Assembly: GCA_016647705.1 (NCBI GenBank)
Contig: CM028326.1
Location: 2,542,001 to 2,606,000, forward strand
DNA from: Eucommia ulmoides
Taxonomy: Eukaryota > Streptophyta > Magnoliopsida > Garryales > Eucommiaceae
Length of the DNA stretch: 64,000 nucleotides
Reading direction: 5' to 3'
Part shown: piece after piece, positions 16,233-40,715 of the stretch
Layout of the letters: every line of letters begins with the position of its first letter
Numbering within the stretch: the stretch's first letter is position 1
The notes under the pieces: model-generated
What the model was told of the DNA's origin: nothing
Databases searched by the model: none
Seen by the model: only the letters and a program-made list of their open reading frames with translations
Translations under genes and position numbers: made by a program

Positions 16233-16713
16233 TGATAGTGGTGGATTTAGCCGTGGGCCATGCAACGGGAGAACCTGAAGGTCCCCGAATAGACCAGGGA
16301 CTTCCGTAGGCCAGATAGGCCCAAATCCGCCATCACTTGTGGGCCTGAGCCCCTAGAGAGAGCAGAACGCCCAGAGGAAGCCCACATGGTACCCAAAACC
16401 CAGAATCTACTCGTGGGTCGGGTCTAAGAGAGGAGTCGGACGAGAAGTTCATTAAGAAGAGTGTCACTGATATCGCTGGAGAATATTCGTGTGACAGAGG
16501 GACGCGGGAATAACAGAATCATGATTAAGCTGGTAATGGAATCGTGATCGCAACCTCTCTTTCTCTCTCTCCTCGTTCCCACCGTATGAAGGACTATATA
16601 AACTCAGGTTAGCGTGAGGCAAGGTACGGACAATTCACGTCGGAGGTTCTTGACCGAGATACATTCTGGGTGTTAAGAATTTGTGCAAGCATCCTAGGAA
16701 CGAAGGACTAACA
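16233..16713 (+). repeat. LTR-like block upstream of gene B
   Basis: A GC-richer block starts TGATAGTGGTGG, ends GGACTAACA, and contains a TATA box (ACTATATAAAC near 16593), like the promoter part of an LTR. No internal domain or matching partner LTR is present and flanks give no clear target duplication. It may be a solo LTR or a host promoter region. The copy at 26731-27211 lies upstream of gene C. The TATA is about 300 bases before the start codon, so it may drive the gene. Confidence 0.4.
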
Positions 16714-16899
16714 TGGGAGGGGGTCACCAACCTTATCAGACAATTTAATTTTTTTGTTGATCATCTGTTCATGGGTCCCTGCGTCTCACATTTGATTATT
16801 GCCTCTACCCAACCACCAATTGAGTGGTATGTTAAATTCCACGAAGCCATTTTCAAAAGTAGTGACTTTTCTGTATTTCTCCACGCCAAGTAGACGAAA

Positions 16900-20273
<3,374 letters not shown>

Positions 20274-20317
20274 AAAAAATAAAAAAAATAAACAAATAAA
20301 TAAAAAAAATAAAAAAA

Positions 20318-20379
<62 letters not shown>

Positions 20380-20700
20380 TGTTTGTTTGTTTCTGTGTCT
20401 CTCCATTAATTATTGATCAGGGGCTTGTTTTTTTATGACAACTTTTTTTTTTCATATATTTTTTTTTTTTTTAAAATAATGGGTTAATTGTCTTTTATCC
20501 ATGTACTTTTGTCTCCTCCTGTAATACTCGGATTTTTTGTTTAATAAAAATAATTTTATTTGGATGTTTTATAATATATCTTTAGTATTTTATGATTTTA
20601 TATTAATTTATAAGTTAAAGTGTAATTGAAGGAATATTTTAAATTTTATTAACTTTTGGAGTTAAATATATAATTAAGTGATATTATAATAGTATAATAT
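20274..20700. other. 3' flank of gene B with (TA)n tract
   Basis: An A-rich stretch and a TA microsatellite (about 20328-20376) follow the stop codon, then AT-rich sequence with AATAAA-like poly(A) signals. The TA tract is much shorter in the copy at about 36295. No gene is seen. Confidence 0.7.
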
Positions 20701-21070
20701 GAGCTGTTGGGATGTCAGTGTCAATTGGAAAAAGTTATTGGGTGAATGGATCAGCATGCGTTATAAATGATATAAGAATCAAATCTGATTCGGAAACATC
20801 ACTGTGTGGTGGTGTTGATAGAAAAGTAGAGGCTCTGGGTTCGCTTTTGAGTAACTGTCTATCCCACCACCAAAGAGGACGAAGTGGGCCGACAGAACGA
20901 GGACATCGTGTTTTTTAGTGGAGGACATTGTGAGATCCCACTCGGAAATATTAGAAAAGATTGTCTGACATGTGGACCATTACTATACCTTGGTTTAAGC
21001 ATTTTGGGTCATATGAACTGTGGTGCAAAAAAGTACTAAGCCAATAGGTTGCATAGGCGTTGCATCAACC
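20700..21070 (+). mobile_element. TRIM-like fragment (internal region plus 3' LTR)
   Basis: 20760-20925 resembles the internal region of a known plant TRIM type: a primer-site remnant GATATAAGAATCAAATC, then CTCTGGGTTCGC, CTGTCTATCCCACC, GACGAAGTGGGCCGACAGAA. An LTR start TGTGAGATCCCAC follows at 20929. The 5' LTR is not recognisable. The copy at about 36630-36990 belongs to the second duplicate. Short open frames here are not genes. Confidence 0.5.
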
Positions 21071-21344
21071 TACACTTTAATTACCCTCTTCTATTTATAA
21101 TAAATTAAAAATAATTTTTTTTTTTTAATTTAACCAATTATGCTGAAAATGGATACAATTATTTTTGTCATTGAAATTTTACATGAGATGGAAAAAATTA
21201 TCTTTTATTTAATGTTTTAGTTTACTTTGTTTCTATTAAAAAAAAAAATAGAGAGAGAATTAAGAGGAGTTGTTTACACTTTTATTATATTTTAAAAAAA
21301 AAAATACTGAGAAAATGTAGTTTTGAACTTAATTACGGCAATAA

Positions 21345-21728
21345 AGTTACCCGGTGATTAGATCCTCGGGATCGGAACCTGGGGTTCCGAACCCCGGGTT
21401 AAAAAATTATGGGAGCCGTATACCCGGTGTTTCGAACACTGGGTATACGAAAAAAAAAATTCTAATTGTATACCCGGGGATCACATCCCCGGGTATACAT
21501 ATGGACTCGGGGATGTGATCCCCCTGGTCCAAACTAATAAAAATAAATAAAAAATAAAATTGAAACTGGGAACGGGGCAAACATTTTGGCCTGTTCCCGA
21601 GGACAGCCGCTGCAACTGCAGCGACTGTTGCTTGCTGCCGGTCAAACGAGATGACCATTCAATAGTGAATGGTCATCTCGCTTGACTTGGTTGATTTTTT
21701 GGACCTGGGAATCATATCCTGGGGTCCA
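21345..21728. repeat. Hairpin array, copy 1
   Basis: Consecutive inverted repeats are seen at 21373-21389, 21418-21448, 21468-21498 (13-base perfect arms GTATACCCGGGGA, loop TCACA), 21503-21530, 21568-21598, 21641-21686 (arms GTCAAACGAGATGACCATTC-like) and 21700-21728. The motif CGGTCAAACGA is at 21639-21649. Arms differ from hairpin to hairpin but pair within each. Confidence 0.9.
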
Positions 21729-22387
21729 AACCCTATATATATCTCATTTGTAATTTTGATTCTCAACTGCATCTTCCTCCTTGCGTTTTTTAAAATTTTT
21801 TTCCTCCTTCGAATTATTTTCATTCTTGGAATTAGTTTTCTTAATTTTTTTTCCTTAACTTAGTTGTGTATTTAGTTTTTACGGGAGTTGTTCATCAAAG
21901 ATTTTTTAGAAGTTTACTTCAGAATTTCTTCCACCTGATAAATGTAATTTTTTTTTTTTTTTTTAATTTTGTTTAATTTATTTATTAGTTTGGTTTGATT
22001 AGTATGTTTTGTAGTTTAATTATTTAATTTATTAGTTAGTTAGTTTAGTTATTTAATTTGTTAGTTAACTAGTTCATTTAATTTAATTTGTTAGATATTT
22101 GGTTAGTTAATTAGTTTAATTTTTTAATTTAGTAGTTAGTTAATTTTTATTTTTTAAATGTATTTGAAAAAATTATTTTATTATTTTAAAAAAAAAAATT
22201 AGTCTTTCAATAATTTAAAATTAATTTTAGTATTTCAATTAAAATCAAATTAATTTAATTTATGTAATTGATATTAACTTGATATCGAATTTATATTCCA
22301 TTAAAGTTAATTAAATTAAAATATAGAGATTGAAAAATGTACACAGTGAGAGATTTGTATCGTTCAATGGGATGTTATTGACTTTTG

Positions 22388-22674
22388 GAAGACGAATTCT
22401 CATACTCTTTAGATCCAAAAGTTCGTTACTCTTCACGATGAGTTGCAAGGATACAGGAGGAATACATTTATTGTGTTAACCAATCAAAGATTATGGTGGA
22501 TGGATGCAGACAATATAATATTCCAATAGTGCATCAATTGGCTAGAACAACGCCAATAGACACGCTGCATAACCTTCAGATGACGTTGTATCGCTACCGC
22601 GAAGAAAATAATCGAATGCAAATTCAAATTTTTTGACACGAGCTTGAAACGACGGCATGTGAGCATCTCTAACA
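22388..22674 (+). pseudogene. Unrecognised small ORF 'alpha', copy 1 (stops)
   Basis: This is homologous to the open 95-residue frame at 38346-38633. Here a Trp codon has become TGA (near 22440) and an Arg codon TGA (near 22635). No known domain is recognised. It is rich in Arg, Glu and Gln with likely helices and is similar to the downstream ORF 'beta'. Confidence 0.55.
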
Positions 22675-23042
22675 AGGTTTGGTTGCCGAAGCGCGTACTT
22701 ACATGAGATACACAAGAAAACCTCAATATCAGTTAGATATTGAAATGTCTGATGATGAGAGTAATATTTAATACTTTCGCATTGATGGATTGTAGTTTAA
22801 CTATGTATATCCTTTGAAGTTTAATGTATCGTTTCTACGTTAAATTATAATAACGATACTTCTAGCAAACAACTGATTTTCTCTATTTCAATTGATAGGT
22901 AGTGTTGGGTTAGCTTTTTTTAGTTAAGTCTCGTGTACATAAGTTCTAAAACATCATTTTTCAATAATTATGTTTTTAAAAAATATAATTTTTTGTACAG
23001 TATAATATTTGTAAAGAAACTATTCAGCCTATTATATTCGTG

Positions 23043-23537
23043 ATGTCTTCAAATATTAATTCAAGTGAAAAAAGCTCATTTGGTTTTTCAAGTGAGGAGA
23101 ATTCATACGGTGTTTGGGGTTGGCCTGGATCACCAAAGATGTTGGGTTCTACAACCATATTATAATGACTACTGGAGTAATCAAGACACCAACTCAATAG
23201 AGTATCGTGTCGGTCTACGCCAAGAATGGGAATACAAGGTGAATGAGTCTAATAACCTTGTATCTCGTTTGAGAGATCTGAATGCACCAGTTCCTTATCG
23301 TAGAGTCTTCAGATGTCTAGACGATGTATAATTGATGACACAACTGAGATCGAAGATGTAATTACACGAATTCGCTTGGAGAATAATCAAATGTTGTTAC
23401 ACAGGAATCGATATTATCTATTACAATTGGCCAATGAAATGGCTCTCGCAAGCAACAGAGCACTATCTCCAAGCAAATACCTTAACATCATAAATAACAA
23501 TGAATATTTATCTAAGGAGTACATGTCCAATGAATAA
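23043..23537 (+). pseudogene. Unrecognised small ORF 'beta', copy 1 (frameshifted)
   Basis: A start at 23043 gives MSSNINSSEKSSFGF, then the frame shifts near 23150 and again near 23320. The three segments together make a Ser-rich head and a helical region with EYRVGLRQEWEYKVNES and RIRLENNQMLLHRNRYYLLQ, ending at a TAA near 23535. The helical part resembles ORF alpha (RVN, then ENN-M, then L--MA at matching spacing). Function is unknown. Confidence 0.5.
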
Positions 23538-23786
23538 TAAATATTTTTTGTAGTTCAATTATCTTTTTAAGTGTTTTTTTTACACTATTTTCATGATGTT
23601 ATGTACTGTATTTCTTATGTATTATCTTTGTTATGAGTTTTGTAACAAAGACCGTTAAGTTGTTTCGCTTTTAATTTCTATATCATGTCTGTCTTCGGAA
23701 AATAATCTTTCAAAATCACGATAAATAAATATGTATATACAACTCTCAAAGATGGAATAAAAAATACAACAAACGTGTATAATAAT

Positions 23787-25225
23787 ATATTTGTTGAAAA
23801 TATTTATGTTCCTCATATACCCATATATTGAAATTAATCCCAAAATTCTAGAGATTTTGAGAAACAAAAATGACTTAGTGTTATCTTCCTCAATTTCTTG
23901 ATTCTATTTGTAAAAAAAAATTGGACGAGAACAATTCTGATTTGTTTCTAGAAATTTACTCTAACAATCTGGAATTGAAAAAAGTCAGATTAGAAAAGGC
24001 CAAAGTTGCATGGATCAAGTAAAACATACATTTTTTTAAGACATGCCACATGATTTCCATAATTTGAAAAATAGGGAATTGGCCTATTATCCTCGAATAT
24101 GAGCAAGATCAAATAATAACAATTATGAGTATATAAGAAACATAAAAGGAAGAAAATGCCTACCTTATAATGTCATCACTGATCTCTGGAGTTATATTGA
24201 TATATCTTCTTCGTAGTCTAAGAGTTTCCAAGGTTGTTGCTCCTTCTGACCTGTAGCTAAACACACACACACACACTCACACACACAAAAAAAAAAAAAA
24301 AGAAAAGAAATAAGAGAATATCAGTATTCTACTCATTTTTGTAATTATTTGTAAAAGAATGAACTAATAAACTGAACAAAACAGAACTATTAAAACTTAT
24401 ACCCATCGCACCCATTTTTGAACAATCTAGAAGCAGAAGACATGGAATTAGGGTGTTAATGTTAGAACACTCAGAAGACATGGAACCAAGGTGTCTAAAT
24501 ACCACACGATGTCTCAATACCTCAAAATCACCAAGAATCCTCTTCTATTTCAAGAATTTTGTTCTAAATTGCAAATGAACACAAGATGATTATTTCCAAT
24601 TTCAAAAAAAATAAATAAAAAAATTGCATAATTTTAGGAGAGATTGAAACAGGGAACAACAATGGATGGGAATTGAGAGATTGAACCTGGTTGAGATGGA
24701 TGCGACGGCGAAGACTGGCTGAGAGGGTTGCGAGTTTGCAACGATGAAGATTGGCGGCGAGGCTTGTGACGATGACGACCGTGAAAGCTTCGACGATGAC
24801 TGCTGGATGCGATTGCTTCGACGATAACGGCTGGCTCCAATTGTTGTGACCACAAAACGGCTGGCTGCGACGACGGACGATTGAGATGGTCACCGAAAGC
24901 GGTGGGTAAATGGCTGAACAATTTCACCGAAATGCGATTTGAGACCTGAGAAAGAGGCGTTTTGACAATTAGGGATTCAGTATACACAGGCAAGATAAAT
25001 GAGCGGGCTATAAAATTTCATTTGGCGCTTCTAAAATTTGGGATTCAATCAATTATTTATTTGGTTTCTCTATTAAATATTTAAGACATTAATTTTCCCT
25101 TTAAAATTTTGTGTCTTAATAAAAAATTTGCTTTTGCAATTTTAGTTTTTTTTTAATAACTGAATAATTTTTTTAATTTTTATTTTAATTAATTTTTTTT
25201 AATTAAAGACATCAATATCAAATTT
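23787..25225. other. Unique spacer between the two duplicate copies
   Basis: AT-rich sequence with a (CA)n-A tract at 24260-24300. 24640-24950 is less AT-rich with repeated CGACGATGA-like triplets; open frames there are low-complexity and match no family. No gene is called. Confidence 0.55.
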
Positions 25226-25379
25226 CAACACCAAATTTTGCAACCAAAATTATAATATTTAGCGGCAATCATAATAAATTAGTGACAATTAAATAATTTG
25301 CTACTAAAAACATATTATTAACGGTTATTTTTTAACTGTCGCTAAATAATTGCCGCTACAAGTGGTTTTTGTTGTAGTG
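25225..25379 (-). mobile_element. Terminus of a CACTA (En/Spm) transposon
   Basis: Read on the reverse strand, the block starts CACTACAACAAAAACCAC at 25379, followed by subterminal repeats TAGCGGCAATTATTTAGCGA and a degenerate TAGCAAATTATTTAATTG. This is the hallmark of CACTA ends. No matching second end or transposase was found in the window. Confidence 0.7.
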
Positions 25380-25548
25380 AGGTGGCCAGATCTAGGGGTG
25401 ATGTACGACGGAGTGACGGTAACGGCGTTGGTGAGGCCGATGGAGACGGGGCCGATATGCGATGAACCTCGATGGTGATGGAAGTGGTGGTGGCTGCCTA
25501 CAAGAAGAGAGCAAAAAGGGAAAGAAGAGAGTGAGAAAGAGATAAACT

Positions 25549-26549
<1,001 letters not shown>

Positions 26550-26730
26550 ATTTCACCCAAAACATCGGCCTCCCAATGGCTTTTTTTTCCGAATAAATAA
26601 ATTGTATTTTGTTTATTTGATGTTTCTGTATTTTGTTTGTTCGATGTTTCCTGAATAAATTGCAAAAAGAATGCTTGTTTGATGGCCGATCAATCGAAGA
26701 GAGCAAGAATTATGTTCTTCGTATGGTAGG

Positions 26731-27211
26731 TGATAGTGGTGGATTTAGCCGTGGGCCATGCAACGGGAGAACCTGAAGGTCCCCGAATAGACCAGGGACT
26801 TCCGTAGGCCAGATAGGCCCAAATCCGCCATCACTTGTGGGCCTGAGCCCCTAGAGAGAGCAGAATGCCTAGAGGAAGCCCGCATAGTACCCAAAACCCA
26901 GAATCTGCTCGTGGGTCGGGTCTAAGAGAGGAGTTGGACGAGAAGTTCGTTAAGAAGAGTGTCACTGATATTGTTGGAGAATATTCGTGTGACAGAGGGA
27001 CGCGGGAATAACAGAATCATGATTAAGCTGGTAATGGAATCGTGATCGCAACCTCTCTTTCTCTCTCTCCTCGTTCCCGCCGTATGAAAGACTATATAAA
27101 TTCAGGTTAGCGTGAGGCAAGGTACAAACAATTCACGTTGGAGGTTCTTGATCGAGATACATTTTGGGTGTTAAGAATTTGTGCAAGCATCCTAGGAACG
27201 GAGGACTAAAA
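26731..27211 (+). repeat. LTR-like block upstream of gene C
   Basis: This is the copy of 16233-16713, with a TATA box (ACTATATAAAT near 27091). It is followed by a run of 20 G (27213-27232), where copy 1 has only GGGAGGGGG. Confidence 0.4.
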
Positions 27212-27411
27212 TGGGGGGGGGGGGGGGGGGGGTGGTCACCAACATTATCAGACAATTTAATTTTGTTGTTGATCATCTGTTCATGGGTCCCTGCGGCTCA
27301 CATTTGATTATTGCCTCTACCCAACCACCAACGGAATGGTATGTTAAATTCCACGAAGCCATTTTCAAAAGTAGTGACTTTTCTGTATTTCTCCACTCCA
27401 AGTAGACGAAA

Positions 27412-36256
<8,845 letters not shown>

Positions 36257-37195
36257 AAAAATAAAAATAAATAAAAAAAAAATAAAATAAAATAATATAT
36301 ATATATATGTTTGTTTGTTTCTGTGTCTCTCCATTAATTATTGATCAGGGGCTTGTTTTTTTATGACAACTTTTTTTTTTTTTCATATTTTATTTTGGAA
36401 AAAATAATGGGTTAATTGTCTTTTATCCATGTACTTTTGTCTCCTCCTGTAATACTCGGATTTTTTATTTAATAAAAATAATTTTATTTGGATGTTTTAT
36501 AATATATCTTTAGTATTTTATGATTTTATATTAATTTATAAGTTAAAGTGTAATTGAAGGAATTTTTTAAATTTTATTAACTTTTGGAGTTAAATATATA
36601 ATTAAGTGATATTATAATAGTATAATATGAGCTGTTGGGATGTCAGTGTCAATTGGAAAAAGTTATTGGGTGAATAGATCCGCATGCGTTATAAATGATA
36701 TCAGAATCAAATCTGATTCGGAAACATCACTGTGTGGTGGTGTTGATAGAAAAGTAGAGGCTCTAGGTTCGCTTTTGAGTAACTGTCTATCCCACCACCA
36801 AAGAGGACGAAGTGGGCCGACAGAATGAGGACATCGTATTTTTTAGTGGAGGACACTGAGAGATCCCACTCGGAAATATTAGAAAAGATTGTCTGACATG
36901 TTGACCACTACTATACCTTGGTTTAAGCATTTTGGGTCATATGAACTGTGGTGCAAAAAAGTACTGAGCCAATAAGTTGCATATGCGTTATATCAACCTA
37001 CACTTTAATTACCCTCTTCTATTTATAATAAATTGAATTTTTATTTTATTTTTTTATAATTTAACCAATTATGTTGAAAATGGATAAAATTATTTTTGTC
37101 ATTAAAATTTTACATGAGATGGAAAAAATTATCTTTTATTTAATATTTAGTTTACTTTGTTTCTATTAAAAAAAATAGAGAGAGAATTAAGATGA
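36257..37195. other. 3' flank of gene C with TRIM-like fragment
   Basis: This is the copy of 20274-21261: AT-rich flank, TA tract, and the TRIM-like internal region and LTR start (about 36630-36990, TGAGATCCCAC near 36850). Short open frames here are not genes. Confidence 0.6.
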
Positions 37196-38345
37196 ATTGT
37201 TTACACTTTTATTATATTTAAAAAAAAAAATACTCAAAAAATGTAATTTTGAACTTAATTACGGGAATAAAGTTACCCGGGGATTAGATCCTCGGGATCG
37301 GAACCCCGGGTTAAAAAATTATGGGAGCCGTATACCTCGATACTTCGAACACTAGGTATACAAAAAAAAAAAAATTCTAATTGTATACCCGGGGATCACA
37401 TCCCCGTGTATACATATGGACTCGGGGATGTGATCCCCTGGTCCACACTAATAAAAAAAAAAAAAAAAAAAAAAAAATTGAAATTGGGAACAAGCCAAAC
37501 ATTTTGGCCTGTTCCCGAGGACAGCCGTTTCAAATGCAGCGACTGTTGCCTGTTGCCGGTCAAACGAGATGACCATTCAGCAGTGAATGGTCATCTTGCT
37601 TGACTTGGTTGATTTTTTGGACCCGGGAATCATATATAGGGTCCAAACCCTATATATACCACATTTGTAATTTTGATTCTCAATTGCATCTTCCTCCTGT
37701 GAACTACATCTTCCTACTCGCATTTTTTAAAATTTCTTTCCTCCGAATTATTTTCATTCTTGGAATTAGTTTTCTTAATTTTTTTCCTTAACTTAGTTGT
37801 GTATTTAGTTTTTACGGGAGTTCTTCATCAAAGATTTTTTAGAAGTTCACTTCAGAATTTCTTCCACCTGGTAAATGTAATTTTTTTTAAAATTTTGTTT
37901 AATTTATTTATTAGTTTGGTTTCATTAGTATGTTTTGTAGTTTAATTATTTAATTTATTAGTTAGTTAGTTTAGTTATTTAATTTGTTAGTTAACTAGTT
38001 CATTTAATTTAATTTGTTAGTTTAGTTGTTCAATTTGTTAGATAATTAGTTTAATTTGTTCGATATTTGGTTAGTTAATTAGTTTAATTTTTTAATTTAG
38101 TAGTTAGTTAAGTTTTATTTTTTAAATGTATTTGAAAAAATTATTTTATTATTTAAAAAAAAAAATTAGTCTTTCAATAATTTAAAATTAATTTTAGTAT
38201 TTCAATTAAAATCATATTAATTTAATTTATGTAATTGATATTAACTTGATATCGAATTTATATTCCGTTAAAGTTAATTAAATTAAAATTATAAGGATTG
38301 AAAAATGTACACGGTGAGAGATCTGTATCGTTCAATGAGTGAATT

Positions 38346-38633
38346 TTGGAAGATGAATTTTCATACTCTTTAGATCCAAAAGTTCGTTACTCTTCACGAT
38401 GGGTTGCAAGGATGCGGGAGGAATACATTTATCGTGTTAACCAATTAGAGATTATGGTGGATGGATGTAGACAATATAATATTCCAATAGTGCATCAATT
38501 AGCTAGAACAACGCCAATAGACACGCCGCATAACCTTCAGATGGCGTTGCATCGCTACCGCAAAGAAAATAATCGAATGCAAATTCAAATTTTTAGACAC
38601 GAGCTTGAAACGATGGCACGTGAGCATCTCTAA
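38346..38633 (+). CDS. Unrecognised small protein 'alpha' (95 aa)
   Basis: An open frame of 95 residues begins MEDEFSYSLDPKVRYS and ends EHL. It is rich in Arg, Glu, Gln and Met and probably helical. No domain is recognised. The same region has two stops in copy 1, so selection on it is doubtful. A short upstream frame at 38305 (MYTVRDLYRSM) could be a leader exon. It resembles ORF beta downstream, suggesting the two arose by an internal duplication. Treat it as a transposon-borne hypothetical. Confidence 0.4.
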   Translation: MEDEFSYSLDPKVRYSSRWVARMREEYIYRVNQLEIMVDGCRQYNIPIVHQLARTTPIDTPHNLQMALHRYRKENNRMQIQIFRHELETMAREHL

Positions 38634-39003
38634 CAAGGTTTAGTTGCCGAAGCGCGTACTTACATGATATGCACAAGGAAACCTCAATATCAGTTAGATA
38701 TTGAAATGTCTAATGATGAGAGTAATGTTTAATACTTTCGTGTTGATGGATTGCAGTTTAACTATGTATTTCCTTTGAAGTCTAATGTATCGTTTCTACG
38801 TTAAATTATAATAACGATACTTCTACTAAACAACTGATTTTCTCTCTTTCAATTGATAGGTAGTATTGGGTTAACTTTTTTTTAGTTAAGTCTTGTGTAC
38901 ATAAGTTCTAAAACATCATTTTTCGATAATTATGTTTTTAAAAAATATAATTTTTTGTGCAGTATAATATTTGTAAAGAAACTATTCAGCCTATTATATT
39001 CGT

Positions 39004-39499
39004 GATGTTTTCAAATATTAATTTAAGTGAAGAAAACTCATTTGATTTTTCAAGTGAGGAGAACTCATATGGTGTTTGGGGTTGGCCTGGATCACCAAAG
39101 ATGTTGGGTTCTACAACCATATTATAATGACTAATGGAGTGATCAAGACACCAACCTGATAGAGTATCGTGTCGATCTACACCAAGAATGGGAATACAGG
39201 GTGAATGAGTCTAATAACCTTGTATCTCGTGTGAGAGATCTGAATGCACCAGTTCTTTATCGTAGAGTCTTCAGATGTCTAGACGATGTATAATTGATGA
39301 CACAACCGAGATCGAAGATGCATTTACACGAATTCGCTTGGAGAATAATCGAATGTTGTTACACCGGAATCGATATTATCTACTACAACTGGCCAATAAA
39401 ATGGCTCTCACAAGCAACAGAACACTATCTCCAAGCAAATACCATAACGTCATAAATAACAATGAATATTTATCTAAGAGGTACATGTCCAATGAATAA
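39004..39499 (+). pseudogene. Unrecognised small ORF 'beta', copy 2 (frameshifted)
   Basis: This is the copy of 23043-23537, with the same frame breaks. Its last segment (39275-39499) is open for 74 residues, with RIRLENNRMLLHRNRYYLLQ and a tail ending MSNE. Function is unknown. Confidence 0.45.
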
Positions 39500-39752
39500 T
39501 AAATATTTTTTTTGTAGTTCAATTATATTTTTAAGTGTTTTTTTTACACTATTTTCGTGATGTTATGTACTGTATTTCTTATATATTATATTTATTATGA
39601 GTTTTGTAACAAATACCATTAAGTTGTTTCGCCTTTAATTTCTATATCATATCTGCCTTCGGAAAATAATCTTTCAAAATCACGATGAATATATATATAT
39701 ATATACAACTCTCAAAAATGGAATAAAAAATACAACAAGCGTATATAATAAT

Positions 39753-40681
39753 GTATATCGACAGGTATTTTCATAGAAAACTGTTGGTCTACCGTGTATA
39801 TTGCTTCAGAAATATATACAAAATTTGAATGGGAGATGAAGTAATGTGTCAAACATTCCGAAAAAATTCTTAAAAAGCATATAGAATATAAAGTGATTAT
39901 ATATATATATATATACATATTAGTGTATAACCCGTGCTTGAAGGCACAAGTGTAAAGTAACAAAAATAAAAATTTGACATAATTTTTTGTATATACAACA
40001 TTCAACATCTATTTCATCATAACATCTATAATAATTAACAATCAAGACTAATATTATGCGTCTATTTAATTCGAATATGAATAAATGGCTTCAAAGATAT
40101 TCTCATAATGAATGCCAAATTTTTCGCTTTATCCCCTATTAATATTCGAGTTTCGATTACATGTGAATAGCACCTGACAACCATTAATCATGCACTATTA
40201 TAAGTCCATTATTTGGTGTGATATTTCTCAATAATGTAATTGAAAAGAATAACATAATCATATGCCATTACAAAGTTCATATATATATATATATTTTAAA
40301 CTTACATTTCTTCATGCATGGACATCTCATCTCTTTGCCCGAAAGCATCTGCAAGTTCTTCTGCCCCCAGAACATTTGTCCCCATAACGTTTTGGCATAA
40401 TTGTATACAATAAGAGTTTTTTTTTTTTTTTTTTTTGGCTTTGTGGTGGTACACGATTATTCAAAGAGAAAATAAGATCGATCAGCAAAAAATCGAATAA
40501 GAATATTGGCTAAGACTGATGAGTAACAATTGTTGCCTCCAATAATAAACATGAGAACATTTCGTAAAGGTATTATCATATATCTAACCATAACCATCTA
40601 AAAAAAATGAATATAAACATAATGATCTCAAACATTAACTTAATAAGATCATTTGGGATTTAATTCTAATCCCCACATGCC

Positions 40682-40715
<34 letters not shown>

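Larger units (their letters stand above)
21262..23537 (+). mobile_element. Hairpin-leader element, copy 1
   Basis: The order is a GAGGAGTTGTTTAC block (21262), hairpin array (21345-21728), TATA box (CCCTATATATAT near 21731), pyrimidine-rich leader, a splice-donor site that here reads AT instead of GT (CACCTGATAAATG near 21936; CACCTGGTAAATG in copy 2), an AT-rich intron with repeated TTAGTTAGTTAG, then two small broken ORFs. The layout matches the leader of the MuDR/PMD element at 55.8-58.3 kb and the element beginning at 62.7 kb. No transposase is present, so it would be non-autonomous. Its 3' end was not found. Confidence 0.6.
37196..39503 (+). mobile_element. Hairpin-leader element, copy 2
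   Basis: It has the same order as copy 1: GTTGTTTAC block, hairpins (37270-37640), CGGTCAAACGA at 37557-37567, TATA (CCCTATATATACC near 37647), pyrimidine-rich leader, an intact splice donor (CACCTGGTAAATG near 37866), an AT-rich intron with TTAGTTAG repeats, then ORFs alpha and beta. It arose by the segmental duplication, so it is not an independent insertion. Confidence 0.6.

Noticed and set aside
20712..20918. A 68-codon open frame (and its copy at 36640) as a small gene
   Set aside because: It lies in the TRIM-like internal region; the frame is not kept in copy 2.
24564..24993. Reverse-strand frames of 80-120 codons near 24.6-25.0 kb
   Set aside because: Triplet-like low-complexity composition, three overlapping frames open at once, no homology recognised.
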